This document shows positions 1 through 11,580 of a stretch of 35,392 nt of DNA, in pieces. This DNA is from Rhizophlyctis rosea (Eukaryota; Chytridiomycota; Chytridiomycetes; Rhizophlyctidales; Rhizophlyctidaceae): positions 1-35,392 of the forward strand of contig JADGJC010000238.1 of assembly GCA_027596075.1 (NCBI GenBank). Reading direction: 5' to 3'. Made by a program: the position numbers and the translations under genes. The first letter of the stretch is position 1, and every line of letters begins with the position of its first letter. A model generated the notes under the pieces. The model was not told where the DNA came from and did no database searches. It worked only from the letters and a program-made list of their open reading frames with translations.

Positions 1-3000
1 CCAATGATTCGATTATGAGGCCACCACAAAACGTTCCTCTTGCCAGGAGTTCCGTATTTGTACAAATCCTGGCGGTAAGCAGCTCAACAAAGTGTTTGTC
101 TTTTCTAGGCTGCACATGAGTCGGGCAACAGCATCCCAGAACAGAAGCGTGGCAAATTAACGGGAATCTGTGGACAGATGGGCCACCATGTAACATGGAT
201 ACACCAGCGCTTCAGTTTGAAGATCCTTTCAGCGCAATGCAAGTGGTAAATTCAGTAGAATATGATGCAATCTGTTTGGACTTTTACCGTGGAAAATGGA
301 GAGCTGGAAGATCGAAAAAATGAAATAGTAGGAAGTCTGGACTAATCACGAGTGCATTTACCGCTACGGTAGTGATAAATATCCAATGCAGGGTCGACAG
401 CTTTGCAAACTCTTGGGATGGAATTGATCCCTCCATCCACAACGTCGCATTGCATGCAACTGGAAAATGGTCACGATGAACCTCTGAGTCGGTATGCTTT
501 CAACCATCAGATTGGGACCAGCCGGGTTTGAATGCCCGGAATCATCGGATCTCCCATCCCTCGTGGGTCAGTTCATATTGGTTTCTTGAGTTCTGGCGCG
601 CTGAAGCGTCAAAAGGAACGAAACTTTGTCGTTACCACATGTCAATTTTGAGCACTGGGTTCTATACTTTCTATTCTATGATGTAAACAAGACGATCATG
701 GACGCACCACCATCGTCAAAATCACCGTATCGCCAACGCCAATGTTATATGTGTTGCAAGTCGAACAGACTTTCCTGGATAAATGCACGGACTGGACGTA
801 TCTTAAATCAGGGAAATGCGTCATCAATTGCATCTCTACAAGCTGCTCGACCGATGACCTCTTTTTCGCCTTCTGCCTCCACCCAAAGTGGCGAAAAAAA
901 GTGAACAATTCATCAGTGCAACACTATTCCGACAGAAGAGTGGGTACCATTCTGTCCTTCAATCCATTGTTGGGATGGAGTGTGACAACGCATCACGGAA
1001 AGCGAATATCAACCATGACAAACTATGCGTCCATTTTCTGCACATCCTTCAACAAGCAGGGCCATTCACGAAGAACGCTCTTGTCCAAACTGGGGAAAGC
1101 ATGTGGAAAACGTACGTATACATAGCTGAAGCTGGACTCATTGGAGAACATATGAAACAATCAAAAAGAAACGTGACGACCTTACGAAGGCCAATTGAAA
1201 ATCCGGAAGTTGTGGCAACACCATTCCGTTCTTACCCTGAAGTATGCAAACGAACATTCAACACGATTCGTACATCCGATGCGCGCCTTTTCGATGTCGC
1301 CCGCCACTTAAAATGAGATGAAATTTCAGAGGGTCCAAATGGCGGCAGCCGCGCCAACGAGATTGTATTGGACCGCGGGCGCGAATGTCAACAATTGACA
1401 ACTTCGAAAGCCAGAGCCCGCATGCACTGTGTCTGCCAGTGTTACCTTGAATGCGTCACTGTTTTCGAAAACGGGGGGAAGATGCCTTCACCGGTGAATT
1501 TGATAGCAGTGCTCGCGGACTCCACCACTGTTGAGCAAGCATTCTGTTCAACGGAATATCATGATCGATGTCTACCGCGCTAACTTTCATCGGTCGGCAG
1601 CCGGTAGGCTCCAGTCCCTAACTTTGAACGGTCGGGAGCCGGTTCACGGCTCCAGTCCCGCTCCTTTTGCAGCTGTGGCTTGTCCGGATTGGTGTCTCTG
1701 ATACACATATCAATCATAGTTCAAATTGAGATTATCGTATCGAACTTATCGACTGGGTCTGGGCGTATGATAAGGGGATGCCCGTCAATCAAACTTGCAT
1801 TCTGCAATACAAACTTGAAAAGCAATGAGAAGATCAATTCATTACATGGACATGGCGCAAAACTTCGCAGTGGGCAGAAAGAAGGTTCGCTAGGGCGGAC
1901 TACATCAAGAGGTAAATTTACTTTCAAATACCTTGCTTTTTACCTACCGCCTGCTCACTTCTTCGCCTGGTACCGCCCAATGGAGTTGAGGCATGTACCA
2001 GGTCGACCCACGAGCAAAAAACTCTGTGACGTTTGGGTGGGCTAGAGCGCTCAATGTGCCGGCCCGTGTGTGGGCAAAACTACTGTAGGAGCCGCCAAGT
2101 GGAAGCAGAAAAAGTAAGAGATCCACCAACTTTTGAAAGCTCTTTGAGCCGACATCCTCAACTCAGCGAGTTAGGAAGTTTCTTCGAGTGACGCAGCAGG
2201 AGCTTACGCTTTCGGCTGTGTTGTGGGCACGCGGCGTTTATTAGCGTTACAATCTGCATAAGATACTGTGCCGCTCATAATCTTCAGGAGACATTGTGGA
2301 TTGTGGAGAGAAAAAACAGTAACGGATTTACTCCTCGGACATGGAGACTGACACGTCGGCCGATGTATGCCGCTAACGGTGGGATGCCTGGACCTTCACT
2401 ACAATTTGCTTATCTACGTATGACCATCATTCAGTTGACGGGTCCTGATCGAACGCCCGCGAGCAAGATGCCAACGCGGAACATCTGACACAATCAAATA
2501 CACGAGAGAAAGAACACCGAGAACTGTGCTCCGTCTCCATTTAGACAGCAAGGAGCGTCCGGATGACCAACCGTGAAATCAACGATGTCGAAATGAGATC
2601 ACCCTTGCAGATCCAAAGGCCATCTCTCTCACTTCTCTCCGCCGTTCAATTGAAGTAAATTGCGTCTTTATCCCAAATGGGAGCGAACTGTTATACCAGT
2701 CAGGAACTGAGAAATAATTCTTTCTGAAATTGTGACCTCCATGACTTCTTGGACTTGCCTTTTTCGCGAAGGACAAAAAGTCAACGATCGCAAACGTCAG
2801 GTGTATCCAGGTCTCTCTGAGTGCAATTGAATAGCTGCTAAGCTTTGATTCACCGATTGGTCGGCAGCCATGTCTAAGACGACCCTCAAACCTGCGCGAG
2901 ATGTCGGCTCTGCCGGGAAGGCGCTTCTCATTCGAAAGTCACTAATCTGGCTTTGAAGTCAAGCAAAAAGAGACCGGGTCTATGAAGGCTTACTCATCAG

Positions 3001-3599
3001 AATCATAAAGGCACATCCACGTCAGTCCCAACTGGACCGCACGTTTCGTGCACAACAAAGACCTCACACCTTGCATACAGCTGGACGCATTATCCAAGTA
3101 CGAACTTACCAAAGACAACATCTCGCGTAAAAAGGTGAGCGCAGCCCGCTTCCATTGGATGGACGTGGAGGCTGTTGTGCAGTGATGCGGGAAGATATCT
3201 TCTTTTCCAGCGTTGATAGTGTTCGCAGACTTCCCTAAACAAATCAAACCCGTGATCCCATTCATTCACAACAACACGTCGCGCCTTTGCCCGCTACTCC
3301 CGTTGTTAAACTCTTTCGAACAGTCTGTCTAGGCCATGAGTGCTGGTGTAGTACACATTGCGGCTTCTATTTTTCCTTGACGCACAGCGGACAATCAGTT
3401 AGAAAATAAAAGAAAGCGAACCTGCTGGTTGTGAAGAATCAACCTTATGTGGTGCGCGCATTCCCGACCTACTAATCGTCATCTAATCGTTTGCATCCAC
3501 TTCAATGCAATGTTTGACCCTTAACTCTCTGGACCGATGCAAGGTCGGGAATGTGGAGATGCGTTCGGCAGCAATTAACCTTACGTGTTCCAATAGCCA
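1..3599. other. Non-genic stretch, no recognisable gene
   Basis: I see no conserved domain and no convincing exon series on either strand. The longest open frames here (for example 888-1316 on the plus strand, 142 codons, opening at GTG) are of a length expected by chance. Base composition is even, without the C-rich to G-rich switch that marks the real minus-strand genes elsewhere in this window. The only structure noted is the tandem duplication at 1581-1659. Confidence 0.55.
1581..1659. repeat. Imperfect two-copy tandem duplication (38 + 41 bp)
   Basis: Two adjacent units, 1581-1618 and 1619-1659. Both begin TAACTTT, carry CGGTCGG in the middle followed by AGCCGGT, and both end GGCTCCAGTCCC. 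The copies differ by substitutions and a 3-bp length difference. No function is evident. Confidence 0.75.
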
Positions 3600-5250
3600 T
3601 CACTTGAAAGCTACTTCAAAGGCCGAAAAGGAGTCAGCCTCCTTCTTTCTACCATATTGACCTCCCTCTTCCTTTTTGCGAACAACAGTCGCCGCGAAGG
3701 TATAAAAAGGTATCTTCAGCCTCATGGAGGCAATGACACATCCAGTGTACCTGGAAGATAACTTCTCCAACTCGATGAAAAAAGCAGGGTCGCAGGTCCG
3801 TGAATTTGGAAGGGACCATATGATGATGGTGACAGACCTCCACGGACACCACATCGGTTGACGGATGTGTGAGCACAATACACACAAAGTTGTCAAACTG
3901 ACACCAAATAAGAATGGGATTGTATCCCACCTGATGGCCGCACGTCGCCTCGTTGACCCTACCACGCCAGCTCCGTGAAATGAAGAGACGCACGGTACTC
4001 TGGTTGCCCAAAGCGCATTGGTGAAGAAACGAGGGTGCCACCCGGCGGGCGGTTGGGCGAAAAAGAGTGCTCGTAATCCACCTGCTTACCCCCTCGTCTG
4101 CATCGAGCACTCCTCCCTCCATATGCTCACCGCGTCCTACCCTCTCCCCCGTCCCCCATACAGTCCCCAACGATGGCTATCCGCCTTCTGATTCCAATCG
4201 GGTTCCACTTGTCCTGCAAACTATCCGTTTCTACTTCCACGTACAGTTAGAGGTGCTCCTCAAGAGTTAAAACCCAACTCCATCCCCCTACCGTTCTCCA
4301 GGGCCAAGAAGTCAAGGGAGAGATACAGTGGTAGAGGGGTGCGGGCCAAAACCAAAAGGAGTGGAGTTGACGGGACATACGAGGAGCCACTGGTCAAAAG
4401 GAAAGAAGGGTGGGGACTATGTGAGATTGGTCCAGGAGAGAGAGGGAGAAGGTGGGATGGGAGTATATGATGATAGATCCCAACATATTCACCTATTCCT
4501 GACTCCTGCCTTCAAAAAGTGCACTGTACTGCATGTCTCCCTTCCCATCCCTTCGCCTGTCATGTATCGGATACCCAGTTCCATAAATTCTTCAAAATCT
4601 CGCCTTCCGACCACTCTAACATCCAGCTCATTGCCCCTCCCCCTCCAACGTGCGGCACCCGACCAAGTTTAACGAATCCCAATCGGCTCCTTTCCAAGAC
4701 CACGCTCAGCTTCCTAATACCACCTTACCCTCCGAAATCCCACCCTTGTCCCTTCCTAAAACGCCGGCGACTGATGTCTTGCGCCCTGTCACGATTACTC
4801 GCACATTACTCCCAAGGAAGTTATGGGGTAATGCAACTTTGGAGTTGAAGTGGTTGTGCCGGTGGTCGCAAAAGGTTACGCAAGTTGAAAATGCTGTATG
4901 GCTGGCAACAACGAAGGCGTGAGGTACATGTAGATTGGGAGACATTGAACTTTGTGAAGGGTTAAAGTTGTTTCGAAACTGGACAGGGCAATAAGATGCA
5001 AGGGTGGGGTGGGAAGCAATTCGGGACAGGAGGCGGTGATAATAGGAGAAGTGGTTGGGAGGTGGTTGAGTTTGAAGAGTTAGGGTTCAGGTTGTTCCTT
5101 TGGAAGATATGGCGGGCGAGGAACTGGAAGCGGAGATTTGAGACGGAGGTTGCTCATGTGCTCAGGTGTGATGGGCGTCAAAGGGCGACGACCAATATGG
5201 ACGCGGCAGGGAGGGACGGAAAGGAAGAGAAGACAGCCGCCACGCGAGGA
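3600..5250 (-). pseudogene. Possible decayed F-box/LRR-like gene
   Basis: The plus strand is C-rich from about 4080 to 4800 and then G-rich from about 4990 to 5250. The same polarity runs from 3' end to 5' end in the recognised minus-strand genes of this window. On the minus strand, short coding-like fragments follow in order: one near 5150-4950 reading FQFLARHIFQRNNLNP, one near 4960-4880 reading TLHKVQCLPIYMYL, and one from 3965 to 3600 with leucine-rich-like spacing (LTTLCVL, SVTIIIWSLP, FIELEKL). They lie in different frames, are split by stops and share no usable start codon. I infer a dead member of the F-box/LRR class, like the clearer example at 25.5-26.4 kb. It could instead be compositionally biased non-coding DNA. 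Confidence 0.3.
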
Positions 5251-8200
5251 AGCAACACGGAAAGCCGCAAACCGATCTGATATTCGATCACGATCAGTCA
5301 AGCCACTACTAAGAGAACCATTCCGTCCGGTCACTGTGCCGCTCTGTCACCCGTTGCCTTCTGAAGTGCCCTGCGGACACAAACCCCAAATAGTATGCAC
5401 ACTATGCGTCTTCAAAGAACCTCGTTCAACACAGACGTTTGATCCGGGTTTGCTGAGCTTCAATCGAGAGTACTCAATATCCTTCTCTTATCAACACAAT
5501 GTTGAACAAAGTCACACCTTTCTGAAACGTGGTGAACAGATATACTGGACATCGCGTGGAGCTTGACTAGACAAAGCTGGATGTTGGAATACTTCTTGAC
5601 TCTGCCCACTTCGTCAGCAAAAAAAGGTTATCGCCATCAACTGATGACATGTCATGCTGCACAAGTACTTGCCGCAGCATGTCTGACTGACGTCCCATCT
5701 CCATATACTAACTTTGTCTTAGGTGTAGGGAGGGCATCCGGTGCTATCAAGAGCTCCCCTAATAGAAAAACGCTGAACAGCCGGAAGTATTGCGCATTGT
5801 TCCGTGCCCTGTAAAGCGGACATATTTTTTTTTACCAGGCATCTTCCAAGCATGTCGTTCACTAACGTGAGTGGCAAAACCATTAGTGACATTCTCAGCA
5901 ATTTTCGCTTGTTCTGGAGTCGAAAGTGTTCGAAGGCGTCGACTGCCGAGTTCTGCTGGTCATCGTCATTTGGGGTTGCGAACATTCAACGCCGTTTCTG
6001 CCCCAATTTTTCGTACTCATACGCGCTCTTTTTGGCCGCTCTTGCAGTCCTGGATGTGCCGATTGGCGCAGCCGAATTTCTGAAGTTGTGACGCGATCAT
6101 TTGACCTTGACGCCTGCTACCAATAGCCTGTCCTGCGCCGGAATCAAGCATTCTAGGCCAATTGAGGGGGGTATCCGGTGCGGGATCCTGGTGCCTCCGA
6201 TCCAATGCTAAAAGCCATTTTCCACCACCCACTTCCATCCAAACAAAACAGAAATACAGTCGTACATAGATTCCCAATTCCACAACAGTACATGCGCGCG
6301 TGGTGGAGGCTGCGCGGAGCTTTGAACATTGCAAGTGGTAACGATAGAGTATGGGCAGAAGACCACCCTAGCTGGGTGCATGAGTCCCGCAACAACAGCT
6401 ATCGACATGTCTTGACTTCTAAGTATGCACTGGCCATCTGCATTTCTTTCTGAGGATCGTGTGCTCCCAAATTGAAACTTAACTTCTTGCCACAATCAAT
6501 TAATGACATCGGCTCTATACACGAACGTCAGAATGCGCAGTCACACACGCACTCACACGCTGAACAAATTGTCGAAGCTTATAATGAGCAATCCTCGTTA
6601 CGGTCGTTCCTTTTATCGCCCTCCAGAAGGCTTTGGCGGCTGTGACCTTGCAAATCCAACATTAAGATGTGTTTGGCTCTTGTGCCATGCGAAGCAAAAG
6701 ATTCGCATATCCGTTTCAGGGCCGTATGGGCGATCCACCGCTGAAAACACAGCATCTGGGAAGGAAAAAGTGCCAATCATACATTCGGGAGGAACCCATG
6801 TGTGGGCATTCCAATATTGGTTGCTTGAAACGCACAGCACTCAGTGAAGGAAACCCCACGAGGTTCTTGCAAGCAGCTGCTTTTGAATTGTAGCTTTCCG
6901 CATAAGCTGTTCTAAGCTTGATGCAACTGGTCAGAGGAAAAGAAATTATTGCGACTACACATATCACATGCTGGACTTCGCATTGAGAAGATACCAGGCG
7001 ATACGACTTGTCCAGAAACATAGTGGGCGGGTGATGCATTCATCTGCTCCCAATTTGGAAATTTTCCTCAAATATATAATAACAGGGGACGCGCGCAACA
7101 CCATAACTCTATGTTTGTTTGGGACGTCGTCATCGGGCTCTTAATTGAGTGAAAAGCAAAAACGAGCAGACCATAGAAATTGGACATCGGTGTTGAAGGC
7201 TTCAAACAGCCCCTCCATCGCCTTCCTCCAAGGACTCATACTCCGCTCTCCGTTACGCCATCGGAAATAGCAAGAGATGCCTGCCATCAGAAAGTGAAGA
7301 CCGATTCGGAATAACGTCCGATGCCTGCCGTTCCTCTGCTCTTTGGTGCCGCCTTCGATTCGTCCCTGTATGGTTGGACATCGCCCTCATAGCTTCTCTG
7401 GAGAGTATTTCCGTTCAACATTTGCATCCTCGTGATTGGAGTGTTCTGCACCTACTGGCCCATCATCGCTGTCCCCCAGCGTCACCAAACGCGCAGCTGA
7501 CACAGCTAATACAGAGGGGATACTTGATTATGCTTGAAGGCGCCGACAAAAAGGCATGTCTGGATCAGGCAGGTCTGGATGACTACCAAGCGAGGCAGCT
7601 AACATCAGATATCCTATAACAGGCATTTTCTTTTGGCGCTTCAAATACATTCTTTTCTTGGCATAGTGGATCGGCAAGCGGTGAAATAATATTCTGCACA
7701 GTATCCATCGGTGACAAGTGAGATTAGATTTAAATTGACTAATAATTCGACGCGATTTCCTTTAGTTCTTCTGTCTCTCACAGAAGGTTCGTTGAGGTGA
7801 AGCGAAGAGCGGCCGCTTTGGTATATGCTTCAGATTGCGATGGCAGAGGCGACATTTGGGGATTGAGCTTGCTCTAAGCTGTCCGTATACACGAAAACGG
7901 GTGACATCAAGGGAGGAGGCTTGATTGATGTGCGTGGACTCAGAGATGACCGATGATAATGGTGGGCAGGAAGAGCCTGTAGTACGGAATAGGCTTTTCT
8001 TATGTGGGCCATGTATCAATGCGATACAGCCATGCCATGCCGCGGCGCCCTTATGCTGTCGTTACATGTGTGCGCAACCAATTCAGCAATGCTTAACCCA
8101 CGGTTTCGCTGCATTTACCGCTCAGTTTTCTCCAGTAAAACCCACGGCTCCCTTATCGCATCGGGTCCGCGGGGGGAAAGGAGTTCGACTCGAATGGGCT

Positions 8201-9254
8201 AAAAGGCTTTTTCCCCGAGGAAGTCAAGCTTCATATTAGCCCGCCAAGCGTCGTTGGTGTTCTGCACAGATGCGTTTGTTTGCATATGGAAGGTGGACAC
8301 GAGCTTTTCGTCCTCAAGTCATTGAACAGCAATTTTGGGTAAGTGGGGGCGATCTTGGCTAGCAGCGTCGCGAGACTCACAACAAGATACGAACTATTCG
8401 GGTGCCCTGTGTGGCTATTCAAAAGTGAATATCTGTCCAGAATCGCATTGAACATGGCGGTCGCCGCGACAACATCAAATGCGCAGTCGGTCTGACAAAT
8501 AGGAACCTGATGATCTCTACTGGGAATGCTGGCGTATCACTAATCCCGGTTCAGTAAGCTGCAGGTTGGCGGTAAAGAAAAAGAGAACACGCCACCACCT
8601 CATGGCTAACTTTATGAACGTGAGCAATTTCATAAGGGTCAGTCTTCCACGACGCTCGACCAATCTGTATGATGCTGACCTATGAGTCTACTATTCATTC
8701 GGGACGGTCCTAACAAGAGCTTTTTGACCCTCAGATCCGTCGTCGCTGGAACTCACCGAATTGGACTCACTGGAGCACCCTCGCTTACACCCACCCTCCA
8801 GACGGGGCATGAGGTGTCAAATTCATATTTTTGCACTTGACGTAGCACAAGCATGCTCATATGCGCCATGATGACAAAGTTCAAGTCTGATGGAGACCGT
8901 AAAGCACGAAGCGATTGCTTCCGATGACGTTTTAGTGTTCAAAACCAAATGGCATGCAGGCAGCCTGCGATTGCCCTTCGACTAACCGACCAATACACCA
9001 ACAGATTGGGATAAATAAGGGTACTCAAAGAGTGAAACTCACTGAGATGCCGGTAAACACCGGCCTTTTGCACAAGCAGCCACCACATTATGATCAAAGC
9101 TAATGGGCTTGCTGCGGATGATCACGTGTTGCAATCTTTGGCACACAGGTTTCGGAGGGGCATCATAGTGCATGTGAATATGAATCAACAACGTAATGTT
9201 CTGTCGGCCAAATCCTCGCGCCTCTCATCCAACCTGGCCTCCACATTTACGTCG
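5251..9254. other. Non-genic stretch, nothing recognised
   Basis: About 4 kb with only short open frames on both strands and no recognisable domain. One 81-codon frame at 7374-7619 (plus, opening at TTG) reads somewhat like protein, but it has no family match I recognise and no ATG. I see no RNA gene or clear tandem repeat here. Confidence 0.5.
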
Positions 9255-9440
9255 GAAGCTGAACCCGCTGTTTTGACTCCTGATGCTACCATTTTCAAGA
9301 TCCTGCAAATGATCTCGAGTTGGTGCGATTCCAAGACGGTAGGGCGCCTGGAATATGCTTGCAAGAGTACAGGCGGCCTTCCTCATCAAGAAAAACTCTT
9401 TATCCAATGGCATTCGACCTCTCCCTCGGCGTTCTTGGTA
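9255..9440 (+). pseudogene. Relic of F-box N-terminus (paralogue of 12-13 kb gene)
   Basis: The plus strand encodes a diverged copy of the N-terminal F-box region of the ankyrin gene at 11.6-13.2 kb. Here TVGRLEYACKS corresponds to TARRLRNVCKA there. After a one-base frame change near 9373, FLIKKN corresponds to FFTKKD at exactly the same distance from the conserved Cys-Lys pair. Upstream, LTPDATIFKIL matches the start of the F-box helix (LSLEVLLMFF). The similarity stops at about 9440, just before the repeat copy that begins near 9.56 kb, so no ankyrin portion survives. A 119-codon open frame from ATG 9090 runs through it, but the reading frame changes inside the conserved part. I regard it as a dead fragment. 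Confidence 0.5.
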
Positions 9441-9559
9441 GGCAGGTAGTTGAATATGACCATTTTTCCATACATCAACCACCTAAGCCGTGATAATCTC
9501 TCAAAATCCCCTTCGCAGCTCCCGCCACCTCGTGGGCAACGTCTGATTGTAGGACACTC

Positions 9560-11070
9560 ACAGCGCGCTGCACGTCAAGCAGCTTTGATTAGGGTATATC
9601 AGCCATTTACCTCAGATGACTTTTTGCAGTTGGGCTCGAAAAGGCTGCCGCCAATGCTCATGATATCGTGATGTGCTATTAGCTAACGACAGAAGGCGAT
9701 CCACCACAACGGCATCCACTACAACAGCAAGCTGACCGCAAGGCGCACTAGGCGCGGTCATTTACCTAGACCTGCATCCAAGGCAACAGGGAACATCGTG
9801 AACCTCCAACATCACATCACTACGACATTGTTCACTTCAATCACGTCTGCCTCATACCCGCAACTCAGCCAAATGAAGCGGAATTCTGTCATCAGGCGTC
9901 TTGTAAGGAACGGATGCGGACATTGCCCCTGTAGTGACGCGCAGCTGGACGAGGTGCCAGACACAGGGCATTGAGTGTCATCTGATAGCCAGACTGCTCA
10001 CAATCTGCGGCATGGTGGTACGATCAACTTGAATCTGACTCCATCATGCTGGGCCAGCATTGAAACCCTCTGCACCATTTTTTTCCGGCCAGGTGCACAA
10101 TACTGGCGAAGACATCACATACTAGTGCGACACTCACCGCTGAGCAGGCTGCACTATTCCTCACAGAACTGCGCAAGCGGTCAAAAAGTCATGACGGAGC
10201 TCCACAACGCAAGATACTGCCGACCGGACATTGATCGTCATTGGCATGTTCCGCCGACGATGTCATTGATGAAAGAAGGCTTGTGAATTCACTGTTTTGG
10301 CTGGGCAGTGACCAGGGACATTGACTTCGGCATACCGTAACCCGTATGATGCCAACATGCATATGCCTATAACATAGTATATAACCTCACCAAATGCTGG
10401 ACGCGGAGCGTGATTCTGATTTACCTCACCGTATTCTTGCAACCGAAACGGATACGACCTGACCGAACCACAAGAGTCCTTCTTTTATTTTCACTTGGCA
10501 AAACACCCGGGACAGGGGCCCATGAACAGTTGATCCAGTCAGCGCACATGCTGCAGAGCACTATCCGAGAAGAAGGGTAACTTTGGGATGAATGTAAAGC
10601 TCCTTTCGTGCATTCCAGTGGAAAGTTGGTTGGAGCTGACCGTAATATCGGTCCGAAAACTCGGCCAATGCGGATCAAAAACGAACTTCTTACGATAGAC
10701 TTTTCCCATTCGTCCCCTTTGATTGTTGATCAACACAAGGGGCGTGAAGACACTGGCCAAATCAATGTGCACATTGACACCAATGCATCTCTCGCCTCCA
10801 GAATAGAGTGATCTTTATTGTCCATTCCGCATCATATAACAGTTCCGAACATATAGAACCCAGCGAAAGAATGCAAGACGGACACACAGTTGCGGACTAT
10901 CCCACAATGTCAGTGAATGTCCGCATCCAGGTTCTGTGTGTGCTCTACAGATTATGATAACTCTATGACACTGACGGGATAAGTGTGCTGGTGTGCAAAC
11001 GCAGGGACGCAAGTGAGGGCGACCAGAACAGTAGCACATCCTACTGATACACCATTCCGCCGCACGTGGC
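9560..11070. repeat. Diverged dispersed repeat, copy 1
   Basis: This block aligns by eye, in the same orientation, with 20330-21830. Shared anchors in order are: TGCCGCCAATGCTCATGAT (9648 / 20449), ATCAGGCG followed by ACATTGC (about 9893 / 20696), TTTTTTCCGGCC versus TTTTTTTCGTCCGGCC (about 10080 / 20873), GCTGGAC-CGGAGCGTGATT (10395 / 21154), TTGATCAAC (10726 / 21473), ACATTGACACCAA versus GCATTGACACCAA (10772 / 21518), TCCGCATCATATAAC (10826 / 21576) and GATGTCCGCAT-like sequence (about 10916 / 21668). The order and spacing are conserved. No intact ORF remains. Near 10720-10800 both copies can be read in one frame with a shared VDQ..GRE.TG...V.IDT pattern, so the ancestor may have been coding. 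I could not assign it to a transposon family. Confidence 0.65.
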
Positions 11071-11580
11071 AAAAAATGATTTAAAAATTATGCAAGGTTC
11101 TCCACATCCTCTGAGACATTGCGGTTCAGAAACATGCGGAACAATTTACAATATCATCCAAAAGTAGCTTAACTAAAAAGTAATGACCCTGAAGGCGGTT
11201 GTTGCCATTGATGTTTGCATTCAGTATCATTCCCACATACGAGACACAAGCGTTCATCAGTGTTAGAAACCACCAGGGGCGGCACAAAGGAATGGGTAAT
11301 GAACGAGAGGAACAAACAATAAGAAAATTGGAATGTATGGACACAATTGCCCTAGTTCCCAACGATGCACAGGAAACGCGAGAAAACGTCGATGAGAGAT
11401 ACAAGGGGCTCCGACCTCAACCTCCACCAACCACACCCACGCCCTCCCCACGCCCACCCCACCCCCACCCCACCCCCACATCTGTGAAAAGTACAAACAC
11501 CCAAAGCCACCCCTCACACAAACCCAATCAATAACAAACACCAACGCACCCACCACCCTCGGAACCCATCACAAAACATC
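11071..11580. other. Intergenic / 3' region of the ankyrin gene
   Basis: AT-rich unremarkable sequence to about 11400, then strongly C-rich on the plus strand (G-rich on the transcribed minus strand) to the stop codon of the ankyrin gene at 11581. It contains the G-quadruplex-forming tract annotated at 11441-11480 and no coding sequence that I can recognise. Confidence 0.55.
11441..11480 (-). other. G-quadruplex-forming tract
   Basis: The minus strand carries at least six consecutive runs of three to five G separated by single bases or very short spacers, matching the classical G3+N1-7 quadruplex pattern several times over. It lies 100-140 bases downstream of the stop codon of the ankyrin gene on the same strand, so it would fall in that transcript's 3' untranslated region or at its 3' processing site. 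Confidence 0.75.

Noticed and set aside
888..1316. 142-codon plus-strand open frame
   Set aside because: It opens at GTG, has no domain, and several frames of this length are expected by chance in 35 kb (roughly three to four at about 48% GC).
5080..5566. Zinc-finger-like spacing (CGHKPQIVCTLC) in a plus-strand frame
   Set aside because: The frame opens at TTG, only part of a RING-type pattern is present, and the surrounding translation is not protein-like.
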